In this document: positions 1-6,992 of the stretch, piece by piece | How positions within the stretch are numbered: position 1 is the first letter of the stretch | Layout: each line of letters begins with the position of its first letter | Source: Chloroflexota bacterium | GTDB taxonomy: Bacteria; Chloroflexota; Dehalococcoidia; Tepidiformales; Tepidiformaceae | Direction: 5' to 3' | Length of the DNA stretch: 21,723 nt | Assembly: GCA_021823905.1 (NCBI GenBank) | Contig: JAKALX010000008.1 | Span: 1 to 21,723, forward strand | Notes under the pieces: model-generated | What the model was told of the DNA's origin: nothing | The model's database searches: none | Seen by the model: the letters and a program-made list of their open reading frames with translations, nothing else | Made by a program: the position numbers and the translations under genes

Positions 1-41
1 AGCCGCGCCGAAGCCTTGTCGGAACCGAAGCGGCTGCTTTT
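1..41 (+). terminator. possible terminator-like hairpin at the left edge
   Basis: AGCCGC at 1-6 can pair with GCGGCT at 29-34, and the right arm is followed by GCTTTTT. This resembles a rho-independent terminator of a plus-strand gene lying left of the window. The six-base stem and the 22-base loop make it weak. The rest of 1-232 shows no convincing gene on either strand; it is the region downstream of the histidine kinase gene. Confidence 0.25.
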
Positions 42-232
42 TCCTCCGGCGAGGATCAACCCGTCAATCGGTTCTCGTTCCCGTGTCACACGTTCCTCCC
101 CCAGCTGTCATCATCGTACCGTCCCCAGACCGTGCGACAGCACGCCTCGATGTGCGCGGCATGTTGCTTTCGTCTCTCGCGGGACAAATTGCGACGGGAG
201 ACCACGATCGAGTGGTGGCTGATCGGCGCGGG

Positions 233-1717
233 CTACGGCCGGGGCGTCGCGGCGCCTGCCCAGGCGGGCTCGGCCGGAATCTCGGCGGTGACATGCGTGC
301 CCTCGCCCGGCTTCGACCGAATGTGGCCGCGGCCACCAACCAGCCGCGCGCGCTCTTGCATGCCGAGCAGCCCGAGGCTTCCGGCGTTAACCAGCGCCGT
401 CAAGGGCGGGACGACAAAGCCGACACCGTTGTCCACGACGCTCAGGCGCACGGCCTCTCGCTCGAACGAAAGCCGCAGCGCAACCCGCGTCGCGGACGAA
501 TGGTGCTCCGCGTTCCGCAGCGCCTCCTGGCCGATCCGGAAGAGCACGAGCTCGGCCCCGGGATCCAGGCGGCGCGGCTCGCCATGAACCTCGAAGCGCA
601 CGTTGATGCGCGTCCGCTCTCGCAACTCCGCAACCAGCCGCTTGAGCGCCGGAACGAAACCGAGATCTTCGAGAATGAGCGGCCGCAGGTCGCGGCTGAA
701 GCGCCGCAGCTCGTCGGCCATCCCTTCGGCGGCGTGCCGGGCTTCCGCGATCGTGCGCATGACGGCTGCGCCGTCGTCGTTCTCGACCGCCTCGCTCGCC
801 GCGTCGAGCCGCCGGCAGATGAGGATAGCCGACTGCACACTGACGTCGTGCAGCTCCTGCGCGATCCGCTGCCGCTCGTCCTCCTGCGCACGGACGATTT
901 CCTGCGCATAGTGCTGGAACCCGTGGCGATCGGTGACGTCGCGCAGAAGAACCTGTACGAGGTCGCCCTGGTCACCGCCCGGCATCGCCGTGAAGATCGG
1001 TTGGAGCCAGAGCTCCGTACCGTCGGAGCGCCGAAGACTGAAGTCAACCGCCTCATCCTCCTCGCTTCGAAGATGGCGGCGGATCTCCTCGGCGCCGGCT
1101 CCCAGTTGCTCGACAATGTCCGCTCCGCGGCTGGCGAGGTCCACGCCCAGGCTCGCGGCGGCGGCGTTCGCCTCGCGAATCGTCCCCAAACGATCGACGA
1201 CGAGGATCGCCTCGCCAGCGTTCTCGAACAGCGAGCGGTACTTCTTTTCGGAGAGCCCGCGCTCGCGCTCCGAACGTTCAGACGCCCGCCGCGCCACCGT
1301 CTCTTTGTCCACTCGAAAGGCGACCAGCGTGGAGAGGATCAGGATCATCGCGATCTGGAAGGTCTCGCCGAAACGCGCCATTCCATGGTGGTTCACGAAG
1401 ATATCGGGCGCCGACAGGGCAGCGCTCCAGGCCGCCGTGGGCAGCGCGCCTTCGAGCCCAAAGTTGAAGCTCGCGTAGAGCACGGGGAACAGGTAGAGCG
1501 AGGCGGGTACGAAGTACGCGGCCCCGAGAACGCTTGGCTCCATGTATTCAAACACGATGTGAACAACGGTCACGATGGCGATGAGCGCCTGGACTTCCCA
1601 GAATCGGCGATCGTGCAGCCGCAGCGTGAGCCGCAGCCTCGGCGTGTCGCCAGGCCCCACCGGCGCCACGAGCGAAGCCGGCGCCGGGATCCCGAATGCC
1701 GGCCTGCCAGTTGCCAT
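233..1717 (-). CDS. membrane-bound PAS sensor histidine kinase (NarL-type, HisKA_3)
   Basis: Sensor kinase of a two-component system. Numbered from the ATG at 1726, four hydrophobic segments lie at about 44-60, 66-86, 90-106 and 122-138 and form the membrane sensor part. A PAS-like domain (about 161-265) follows. The dimerisation/phosphoacceptor helix reads ERQRIAQELHD with His293, the HPK7/HisKA_3 form that pairs with LuxR-type regulators. The ATPase domain has the N box (FRIGQEALRNAEHH, Asn405), the G1 box DNGVGF (432-437) and GLLGMQERA. The ATG at 1726 has GGGAGG only one base upstream, while the in-frame ATG at 1717 has it ten bases upstream, so 1717 is preferred. It is the second gene after the response regulator, with a spacer of 34-43 bp depending on the start. 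The signal sensed cannot be read from the sequence. The location beside a membrane redox operon suggests a redox or respiratory cue, which is inference. Confidence 0.93.
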   Translation of the reverse strand: MATGRPAFGIPAPASLVAPVGPGDTPRLRLTLRLHDRRFWEVQALIAIVTVVHIVFEYMEPSVLGAAYFVPASLYLFPVLYASFNFGLEGALPTAAWSAALSAPDIFVNHHGMARFGETFQIAMILILSTLVAFRVDKETVARRASERSERERGLSEKKYRSLFENAGEAILVVDRLGTIREANAAAASLGVDLASRGADIVEQLGAGAEEIRRHLRSEEDEAVDFSLRRSDGTELWLQPIFTAMPGGDQGDLVQVLLRDVTDRHGFQHYAQEIVRAQEDERQRIAQELHDVSVQSAILICRRLDAASEAVENDDGAAVMRTIAEARHAAEGMADELRRFSRDLRPLILEDLGFVPALKRLVAELRERTRINVRFEVHGEPRRLDPGAELVLFRIGQEALRNAEHHSSATRVALRLSFEREAVRLSVVDNGVGFVVPPLTALVNAGSLGLLGMQERARLVGGRGHIRSKPGEGTHVTAEIPAEPAWAGAATPRP

Positions 1718-1760
1718 GATCGTCATGCCTCCCAGCCGCGCAGCCGCAACGCCCGGCCTT

Positions 1761-2423
1761 CTACATTGTGCTTGGAATCACCAACCAACCGCGAGCCGCC
1801 GCGTGAAGAATCGCTTCGGTTCTCGATCCCACATTCAACTTGGTGAAAACGTGGCTCAGGTGGCCTTCCACCGTCCGTTGGCTGAGGCTGAGGCGGTCGG
1901 CGATCTCCTTGTTCCGCAACCCAAGCGCCGCCATCCGCAGGATCTCCATCTCCCGATCGGTGAGCTTCTCTTCGTAATCGCCGCTCGACCGCGCATTTCC
2001 GTGGCCCCGCAGAAACTTCGAAGCGATCGCGGACTGGAGCACCACTTCGCCCCGCGCGATCGAATGGATCGCGCTCACGACTTCCTCGCCATGCGCGGTC
2101 TTGAGAAGGTAACCGGCGGCGCCGGCTTCCATCGCCGCAAAAACGTAGTCGTCGTCGTCGTACGCGCTGAGTACGAGGATCCGGGTTTCCGGCGCCTGCG
2201 TCTGAATCCGGCGGGCCACCTCGATCCCGGTGACCTTGGGCAACCGCAGGTCGAGCACCAGCACGTCCGGCTTCAACGCCGCCGCCAACTCCAGCGCCCG
2301 CTGGCCATCCTCGGCCTCGCCAACCACTTCGATACCTGAATCACTCGCGAGTATTTGGCGCGTGCCTTCGCGTACCACTGCGTGATCTTCGGCGATGAGC
2401 ACTCGGATGAGGGCAGGCGACAC
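1761..2423 (-). CDS. NarL/FixJ-family response regulator
   Basis: DNA-binding response regulator, cognate partner of the kinase encoded just downstream. Numbered from the ATG at 2429, the receiver domain (about 8-125) has the acidic pair E14/D15, phosphoacceptor Asp60 in VLVLDLRLP, and the conserved Lys110. The LuxR-type helix-turn-helix (about 155-215) reads LTDREMEILRMAALGLRNKEIA with recognition region SQRTVEGHLSHVFTKL. AGGAGG lies one base before the ATG at 2429 but seven bases before a GTG at 2423, so the GTG is the better start; only two residues differ. An open frame extends further upstream to 2525, but those residues match nothing in the family and have no ribosome site. The gene is divergent from the Fe-S/NrfD/cupredoxin operon and shares a short intergenic region with it, which makes that operon a natural target. 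Confidence 0.93.
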   Translation of the reverse strand: MSPALIRVLIAEDHAVVREGTRQILASDSGIEVVGEAEDGQRALELAAALKPDVLVLDLRLPKVTGIEVARRIQTQAPETRILVLSAYDDDDYVFAAMEAGAAGYLLKTAHGEEVVSAIHSIARGEVVLQSAIASKFLRGHGNARSSGDYEEKLTDREMEILRMAALGLRNKEIADRLSLSQRTVEGHLSHVFTKLNVGSRTEAILHAAARGWLVIPSTM

Positions 2424-2506
2424 GGCCATACCTCCTGGTCCATCTGATTCTACGACGGTTCCGCCTAGCAATAGACCAGCGGAGCTACGCGTATTGACGC
2501 ACGTGA

Positions 2507-2541
2507 TTTCACCTGCAAACAACACGCGTGTACACGGATGC
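2507..2541 (+). promoter_or_regulatory. 35-bp shared regulatory element, copy 1
   Basis: This block lies in the divergent intergenic region between the response regulator and the Fe-S gene. It aligns without gaps to 6861-6895, upstream of the first 530-residue lipoprotein gene, with 28 of 35 bases identical. The best conserved parts are TTTCACSTGCAAACA at the left and ACGGATGC at the right. Two overlapping perfect palindromes occur in its right half: ACACGCGTGT (2522-2531) and CGTGTACACG (2527-2536). It ends 46 bases before the Fe-S start codon. It could be the binding site of the neighbouring NarL-type regulator or the core of a shared alternative-sigma promoter; the sequence alone does not decide. 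Confidence 0.6.
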
Positions 2542-2587
2542 CCCCTTCGCAGTGCACGGCGACGATCCTTGCGGGAGGCACGAGAGC

Positions 2588-3556
2588 ATGAGCCAGATTC
2601 CGCCCGAAGGAACCACCACCGCGAAGGAAGGTTCGGCGCCCCTATCGCGGCGCCACCTGCTCGGCGGTCTGGGCGCCGCCGCGGCGCTCGCCGTCAGCGG
2701 CATGGGCATGTTTACCGCGACCCAGTCTTCCGGCGAGGCGCCGCTCGCGTCGGCCGCCGGCACGGGCAAAGCCGGCACCAAGCGCCAGTGGGCGATGGTC
2801 ATCGACCTCAAGAAGTGCGAGGGCTGCGTCACCAACGGCAAGGCGCCGCAGTGCGTCGAAGCCTGCAACGCCGAGCACTTCGTCCCGCCGGGACAGCAAT
2901 GGATCCAGGTCTTCGAAGTCGAGGACGGCGGGGGCCACAAGACGTTCTTCCCGCGCATATGCATGCAGTGCGAGAACGCACCCTGCACGAAGGTCTGTCC
3001 GGTGGGTGCAACCTACCACAACGACGAGGGCATCGTCCTCATCAACCAGGACAAGTGCATCGGCTGCCGGATGTGCATGGCGGCCTGCCCCTACGGTGTT
3101 CGCCGCTTCAACTGGGACAAGCCGCCGAACCCGCCCGGCGCCGCGCTCGCCAGCTACAGCCCCGAGTACCCCGTCCCCCACCGCCAGGGCACCGTCGAGA
3201 AGTGCATGCTCTGCGCCCACCGCGCGAAGGACGGCAAGCTTCCAGCCTGTGCCAGCGGCTGCCCGATGTTCGCGTTCTACTTTGGAGACCTGACCGAAGA
3301 CCTCGCCACGAACGGCAAAGAGGTGGTCCAGCTCTCCCGCCTCATCTCCGAGAACAACGGCTACCGGATGAAGGAAGAGCTCGGCACACGGCCGCGCGTC
3401 TGGTACCTGCCCGGTCACGGCCAGGAGTACGGCCGTGGCATCGACGACATCCGAGCCCCACAGACTCCGCGCTCCTGGCAGGAACAGGGCACCACGCTTG
3501 ACAGCGTCCACCAAATGGACGCCAAGGCCAGTGCCGGAGGGGAGGCGAAGAAATGA
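2588..3556 (+). CDS. Tat-exported four-cluster [4Fe-4S] ferredoxin-type electron-transfer subunit
   Basis: Electron-transfer subunit of the NrfC/PsrB/TtrB/DsrO type, 322 residues, expected on the outer face of the cytoplasmic membrane. The N-terminus has a twin-arginine signal (LSRRHLLGG, Arg21-Arg22) before a hydrophobic Ala/Gly-rich segment. Sixteen Cys form four motifs: C77-x2-C80-x8-C89-x3-C93, C125-x2-C128-x4-C133-x3-C137, C157-x2-C160-x2-C163-x3-C167 and C206-x2-C209-x11-C221-x3-C225, enough for four [4Fe-4S] clusters. An upstream ATG at 2528 is in frame, but the ATG at 2588 has GGGAGG about nine bases before it and starts just ahead of the Tat motif, so it was chosen. Its stop overlaps the NrfD start (ATGA). 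In known relatives this subunit links a quinone-reactive NrfD protein to a molybdopterin catalytic subunit; none is encoded here. Confidence 0.92.
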   Translation: MSQIPPEGTTTAKEGSAPLSRRHLLGGLGAAAALAVSGMGMFTATQSSGEAPLASAAGTGKAGTKRQWAMVIDLKKCEGCVTNGKAPQCVEACNAEHFVPPGQQWIQVFEVEDGGGHKTFFPRICMQCENAPCTKVCPVGATYHNDEGIVLINQDKCIGCRMCMAACPYGVRRFNWDKPPNPPGAALASYSPEYPVPHRQGTVEKCMLCAHRAKDGKLPACASGCPMFAFYFGDLTEDLATNGKEVVQLSRLISENNGYRMKEELGTRPRVWYLPGHGQEYGRGIDDIRAPQTPRSWQEQGTTLDSVHQMDAKASAGGEAKK

Positions 3557-4917
3557 GCCACGAAGCCGAACTCCAGAAGCTCGAAGCCCGCGTGCTCGCG
3601 CCGCTGACCAACACCAGCCGCGCCTGGTGGGCCTGGGCAGTTGTCCTGCTCGCCCTCGTCGTCGCCGGGACGGCCGCCTATGCGGTGCAGCTCAAGGACG
3701 GCCTCGCGGTGACCGGCATGGGCGACACGGTCATCTGGGGCGTCTACATCTCCAACTTCGTCTTCTTCAGCGGAGTTGGCATGGCGGGAACGTTCATCTC
3801 CGGCATCCTGCGGATGACCGGAGCCGAATGGCGGCGGCCGCTGACGCGATTCTCTGAACTCACCACGGTCGCGGCGCTCGCGATGTGCGCGATCATGCCG
3901 GCCGTCGACATGGGCCGTCCCGACCGCCTCTGGCACCTGCTGCTCTACGGGCGCCTGGAATCGCCGCTGGTGTGGGACATCCTGGTCATTCCGACCTACC
4001 TGACGGCAAGCATCATCTACCTCTACCTGTTCCTCATCCCGGACGCGGCCCTGCTCCGTGACCGGCTTGGCGAAAACGCCTCCCGCGGAAGACGGCGCCT
4101 CTACACGGCCCTCTCCATGGGCTGGCAGGGCCTTCCCGAGCAGCGCAAGCGCCTCACACGCGCCGGCAACCTGATGATGGTCCTGATCATCCCGATCGCG
4201 GTCGCGACCCACTCGGTCGTCTCGTGGATCTTCGCCCTGACCTACCGTGCGGGCTGGGACAGCACCATCTTCGCGCCCTACTTCGTCGTCGGCGCCCTCT
4301 ATTCGGGTACGGCGATGCTGATCACGATGATGTACATCTTCCGGCGGGCCTACCACCTGGAGGAATACCTCACAATCAAGCACTTCAAGTACCTGGCGAC
4401 GTTGCTCGTGATCTTCGGCGTCGTCTACATGTACTTCACCTTCGCCGAGTACCTCACCGTCGGCTACAAGCTCGAAAGCTCGGACTCCGCCCTCCTGACG
4501 GAGCTGTTCTTCGGCCGCTACGCCGCGCTCGTCTGGATCGGCTTCGTCGGCGGACAGATTCTGCCGACCGTGATCGCGGCCATTCCGAAGACCCGGACCA
4601 TGGAGATCCTCTTTGTCGTCTCGGTCCTGGCAAACATCGGCATGTGGATCAAGCGGTTCGTCATCGTCGTACCGTCGCTGAGTGACCCGCTCATGCCGTA
4701 CGCCTGGGGTACCTACACCCCGAGCGTTGTCGAGATCCTGATAGCGGTCGGTTCGATGGCCGGGTTCGCACTCATCATCACCGTCTTCGCCAAGTTCTTC
4801 CCGATCATCTCCATCGAGGAGATGGCGGAAGGCTGGGAAGCAGCCGCCGCGCGCGAGCCGGAGCCCCAACCAGCACCGTCGGGCGTCCTCGTCCCGCAGC
4901 CCGGAGGAGGCAAATAA
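3553..4917 (+). CDS. NrfD/PsrC/ActC-type quinone-interacting membrane protein
   Basis: Polytopic membrane subunit, 454 residues, that in this family exchanges electrons between the quinone pool and an iron-sulfur partner. About ten hydrophobic helices can be seen, beginning at about 25-46, 58-85 and 104-118. Family-typical segments include DMGRPDRLWHLL (119-130) and the C-terminal NIGMWIKRFVIVV followed by a proline-rich turn and SVVEI (361-395), similar in pattern to ActC and NrfD proteins. A short hydrophilic Pro/Glu tail follows residue 425. The start codon overlaps the Fe-S stop and has GGAGG ahead of it, so the two are translationally coupled. The stop overlaps the start of the next gene by one base. 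The partner order resembles ActB-ActC, DsrO-DsrP or TtrB-TtrC, but no other subunits of those complexes are in the window. Confidence 0.92.
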   Translation: MSHEAELQKLEARVLAPLTNTSRAWWAWAVVLLALVVAGTAAYAVQLKDGLAVTGMGDTVIWGVYISNFVFFSGVGMAGTFISGILRMTGAEWRRPLTRFSELTTVAALAMCAIMPAVDMGRPDRLWHLLLYGRLESPLVWDILVIPTYLTASIIYLYLFLIPDAALLRDRLGENASRGRRRLYTALSMGWQGLPEQRKRLTRAGNLMMVLIIPIAVATHSVVSWIFALTYRAGWDSTIFAPYFVVGALYSGTAMLITMMYIFRRAYHLEEYLTIKHFKYLATLLVIFGVVYMYFTFAEYLTVGYKLESSDSALLTELFFGRYAALVWIGFVGGQILPTVIAAIPKTRTMEILFVVSVLANIGMWIKRFVIVVPSLSDPLMPYAWGTYTPSVVEILIAVGSMAGFALIITVFAKFFPIISIEEMAEGWEAAAAREPEPQPAPSGVLVPQPGGGK

Positions 4918-5849
4918 TGCAGACGCTGCTTCGCCGATGCGCCCTCGCCGCCACCGTCCTCGCCGTTGCCGTCGGCGCCCTCTGGCTTGTCGCCGGAGCC
5001 ACCCCCGCGCTCGCCGAGGACGGCCCAACCAAGATCACCATCAAGGTCACCGACAGCGGCTTCGAGCCGGCCAGCATCGACGTGCCTCTCAACGCGACCG
5101 TCGAGCTCACCTTCGTCTGGGACAGCCCCAACCACCCGCTCGACGAGCACATCATCGTCATCCCTGGCTACAAACTCGAGTCCGAAAAGATCGACGCGCA
5201 AAACAAGCAAACCGTCGTCAAGTTCGTCGCCACGAAGGCCGGCCCATTCCTCTTCAAGTGCGACTTTGAGTGCGACACGCACGACATCCTGCAGCACGGA
5301 AACATCAACGTGACAGCAGGGGGCGCCGGCGGCGCGGCCGGCGGGGGGAGCGCCGCACCCGCCCTCCAGGCGTCGAAGCTGGTCATTGATCCCATCAAGG
5401 GGATCGTGGTCAAGGGCAACACGGTGAACATCGCCGCCGCCCTGCAGGACAAGGATGGCAAGCCAATCGCCAAGGCCGAAGTCTTGTTCTTCGCCGACCG
5501 CACGTTCCTGGGGCGCCAGGGCGAGGTGCCGATCGCCGTGGCCAAGACCGACACGAATGGCCTGGCCTTCGCCACCTACCATCCGACCAATCCCGACGGC
5601 GGGAAGATCATCGCCCGCTTCGAAGGCGGCGGAGTTTATGACAAAACGGAAAACGCCTTCAACCTGGCCGGGAGCCCTCAGTTCCAGCCGATCCCGCAAT
5701 CCGCGACCGACGACAGCCTTCGTGGGATGAAAAGCGTGGCGCCTTACGTGTTCGTCGCCGTCATTGGCGGTGTGTGGCTGGCCTTCGCCTTCATGCTCTA
5801 CCAGGCCTGGGGGATCTCCCGCGTACGTCCTGCCGAGGGTAGCCGATAG
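4917..5849 (+). CDS. exported membrane-anchored cupredoxin with altered CuA-like site and Ig-like domain
   Basis: Third gene of the redox operon, 310 residues, starting within the NrfD stop (TAATG) behind GGAGGAGG. It has a signal peptide (about 1-33, ending ALA), a cupredoxin beta-sandwich (about 37-132), a Gly-rich linker (about 134-148), an Ig-like domain (about 152-250) and a C-terminal membrane helix (about 274-296) with a short basic tail. Candidate copper ligands are His73 and His78 in the NHPLDEH turn and C115-x3-C119-x2-H122-x4-H127. CuA sites of cytochrome oxidase subunit II and nitrous-oxide reductase read C-x3-C-x3-H-x2-M, so the Cys pair is kept while the His/Met positions are shifted. 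There is no N-terminal helical hairpin as in subunit II. It probably accepts electrons from, or gives them to, the exported Fe-S subunit. Type-1 copper is an alternative reading. Confidence 0.82.
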   Translation: MQTLLRRCALAATVLAVAVGALWLVAGATPALAEDGPTKITIKVTDSGFEPASIDVPLNATVELTFVWDSPNHPLDEHIIVIPGYKLESEKIDAQNKQTVVKFVATKAGPFLFKCDFECDTHDILQHGNINVTAGGAGGAAGGGSAAPALQASKLVIDPIKGIVVKGNTVNIAAALQDKDGKPIAKAEVLFFADRTFLGRQGEVPIAVAKTDTNGLAFATYHPTNPDGGKIIARFEGGGVYDKTENAFNLAGSPQFQPIPQSATDDSLRGMKSVAPYVFVAVIGGVWLAFAFMLYQAWGISRVRPAEGSR

Positions 5850-5875
5850 CCATAGCCGCATTGACCACACGTCCA

Positions 5876-5899
5876 TATCGACCCATCATTTAGTCGATA
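5876..5899. repeat. inverted repeat in the spacer before the coiled-coil lipoprotein gene
   Basis: TATCGAC at 5876-5882 is the exact reverse complement of GTCGATA at 5893-5899, with a ten-base spacer. It lies in the 76-bp gap between the cupredoxin stop and the lipoprotein start. There is no T-tract, so it may be an operator or a weak mRNA hairpin rather than a terminator. Confidence 0.35.
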
Positions 5900-5925
5900 A
5901 CAAACAGTAAACGAGGAGAACCCAC

Positions 5926-6732
5926 ATGAGGTGGAGAGGAACCATCTGGAGCCTTGGGGCAGCCATCGGGCTGGGGGCCGCGCTCATCGGCGCCGCCGCC
6001 TGCTCGGGCGGCGATGTCTCCCAGGGTGACTTCGACAAGGTGAAGCAGCAGCTGCAGGAACAGGAAACCCAGAACCAGCAGCTTCAACAGCAACTGGCGA
6101 ACGCGCCCAAGGCTGGCGCGACGACGGCCGCGACCGGCTCCGCCACGCCTGCCGCCGCCAGCGGTGGGGTCACGTGGCTGCTCGGCGCCAAGAAGATGCC
6201 GCCAGTGACACCGCCGCCAACCCCGGCGCCCGGAACAACGCCGGCTCCGGCGAAGCCGAAGCCAACGCCGCCACCGTCGCTCTATGAATCGGTCCCGTAC
6301 GCCGTCTACATGGAGACGCTGGCCACGACGCACCAGAGCGGCATGGATATTGCAGCCAGCGTCGCGTGCACGCCCAGCGGGCTCTTCGTGCGCGGCCAGC
6401 GCATCGTCTTCCGCTATGAGGTGATCGACACCTCGACGGGCAAGCGCATTACCGACAAGGACGGCGCCAAGCTCAAGATCGTGATGCCGAACGGCGACGA
6501 AGCGAATGGCAGCTTCAGCCAGCGTGGCGGCGGAAGCGCCCCCGACGCCCCCTTCATGTGGAGCTCCAACTGGGACATCCCGAAGGATTTCCCGCTCGGG
6601 GCTATCGACTTCAAGCTCGTGATCACGCCCGCGAATGGCAAGGCCTATACCTGGGCCCCACCAGCGCTCTCGAACAAGACCACGAACATGGACACGCGTC
6701 CCGTCGTGGTAGGCGACCTCCAGGGCCAGTAG
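5926..6732 (+). CDS. lipoprotein with coiled coil, Pro-rich linker and unrecognised C-terminal domain
   Basis: Exported lipoprotein of 268 residues; the function is not recognised. The start has GAGGAG eight bases upstream. A signal peptide ends in the lipobox AAAC with Cys26. A Gln-rich coiled-coil segment (about 34-60, repeated QQLQ/QNQQLQQQL) is followed by an Ala/Thr-rich and then Pro-rich spacer (about 61-118) typical of wall-spanning linkers. A globular, probably beta-rich domain (about 120-262) follows, with segments such as LFVRGQRIVFRYEVID, MWSSNWDIPKDFPLGAIDF and AYTWAPP. It is 76 bp behind the cupredoxin gene on the same strand and is followed by a strong hairpin, so it may be the last gene of that operon. 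The coiled coil suggests oligomerisation or docking to a partner on the cell surface. Confidence 0.8.
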   Translation: MRWRGTIWSLGAAIGLGAALIGAAACSGGDVSQGDFDKVKQQLQEQETQNQQLQQQLANAPKAGATTAATGSATPAAASGGVTWLLGAKKMPPVTPPPTPAPGTTPAPAKPKPTPPPSLYESVPYAVYMETLATTHQSGMDIAASVACTPSGLFVRGQRIVFRYEVIDTSTGKRITDKDGAKLKIVMPNGDEANGSFSQRGGGSAPDAPFMWSSNWDIPKDFPLGAIDFKLVITPANGKAYTWAPPALSNKTTNMDTRPVVVGDLQGQ

Positions 6733-6750
6733 GACCACGGCCCTCTCCCC

Positions 6751-6790
6751 CGACCGAAATCCGCGACCAACCGTGCGCGGATTTCGGTCG
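6751..6790 (+). terminator. perfect 15-bp stem-loop after the coiled-coil lipoprotein gene
   Basis: CGACCGAAATCCGCG at 6751-6765 is the exact reverse complement of 6776-6790, with a ten-base loop. It starts 19 bases after the stop codon. No T-run follows on the plus strand, so it may be an attenuating or 3'-protecting hairpin, or a factor-dependent terminator, rather than a classic intrinsic terminator. Its position fits the end of the first transcription unit of the redox locus. Confidence 0.6.
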
Positions 6791-6860
6791 TTGGCCACCC
6801 CCGTCCGCTCAACGCTCGCGCGTCCTCGTCGTTGGCTGTTCCCGGCCACGGGCTAAGTAT

Positions 6861-6895
6861 TTTCACGTGCAAACATCGCGCACGAATACGGATGC
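6861..6895 (+). promoter_or_regulatory. 35-bp shared regulatory element, copy 2
   Basis: Ungapped match of 28 of 35 bases to 2507-2541. The left part TTTCACGTGCAAACA includes the palindrome CACGTG; the right part ends ACGGATGC. It ends 97 bases before the lipoprotein start codon and lies downstream of the 6751-6790 hairpin, so it is placed as the control region of a second transcription unit. A small GC hairpin (GCGGGC 6936-6941 with GCCCGC 6946-6951) and the palindrome GCGATCGC (6950-6957) lie between it and the ribosome binding site. Confidence 0.6.
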
Positions 6896-6992
6896 TCAGC
6901 TGTCATACAAGCTCCAGTATCTGTAGCAGCCGCAGGCGGGCTCCTGCCCGCGATCGCTGATAGCTCGCCCACATTGCGGAGGAGGCAGCAGG

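Noticed and set aside
83..1846. Long plus-strand open frame of 587 codons opposite the histidine kinase gene
   Set aside because: It mirrors the kinase gene in a GC-rich genome, is Arg/Pro/His-rich with no domain pattern, and has no ribosome site. The kinase on the other strand has all family motifs.
2430..2587. Canonical NarL heptamer boxes (TACYYMT type) in the divergent intergenic region
   Set aside because: TACACGG and TACGGAT in the shared elements only partly fit the consensus and no paired arrangement is clear, so no NarL box was annotated.
3415..5028. Minus-strand open frame of 537 codons opposite the NrfD gene
   Set aside because: It is extremely charged and low in complexity, spans two coupled plus-strand genes and is typical of an antisense shadow.
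2588..5849. Alternative complex III (Act) or a cytochrome oxidase operon
   Set aside because: The Fe-S and NrfD genes resemble ActB/ActC in type, but there is no multihaem cytochrome, no ActB molybdopterin-like half, no second NrfD copy and no haem-copper oxidase subunit I. The cupredoxin lacks the N-terminal helical hairpin and exact CuA spacing of subunit II.
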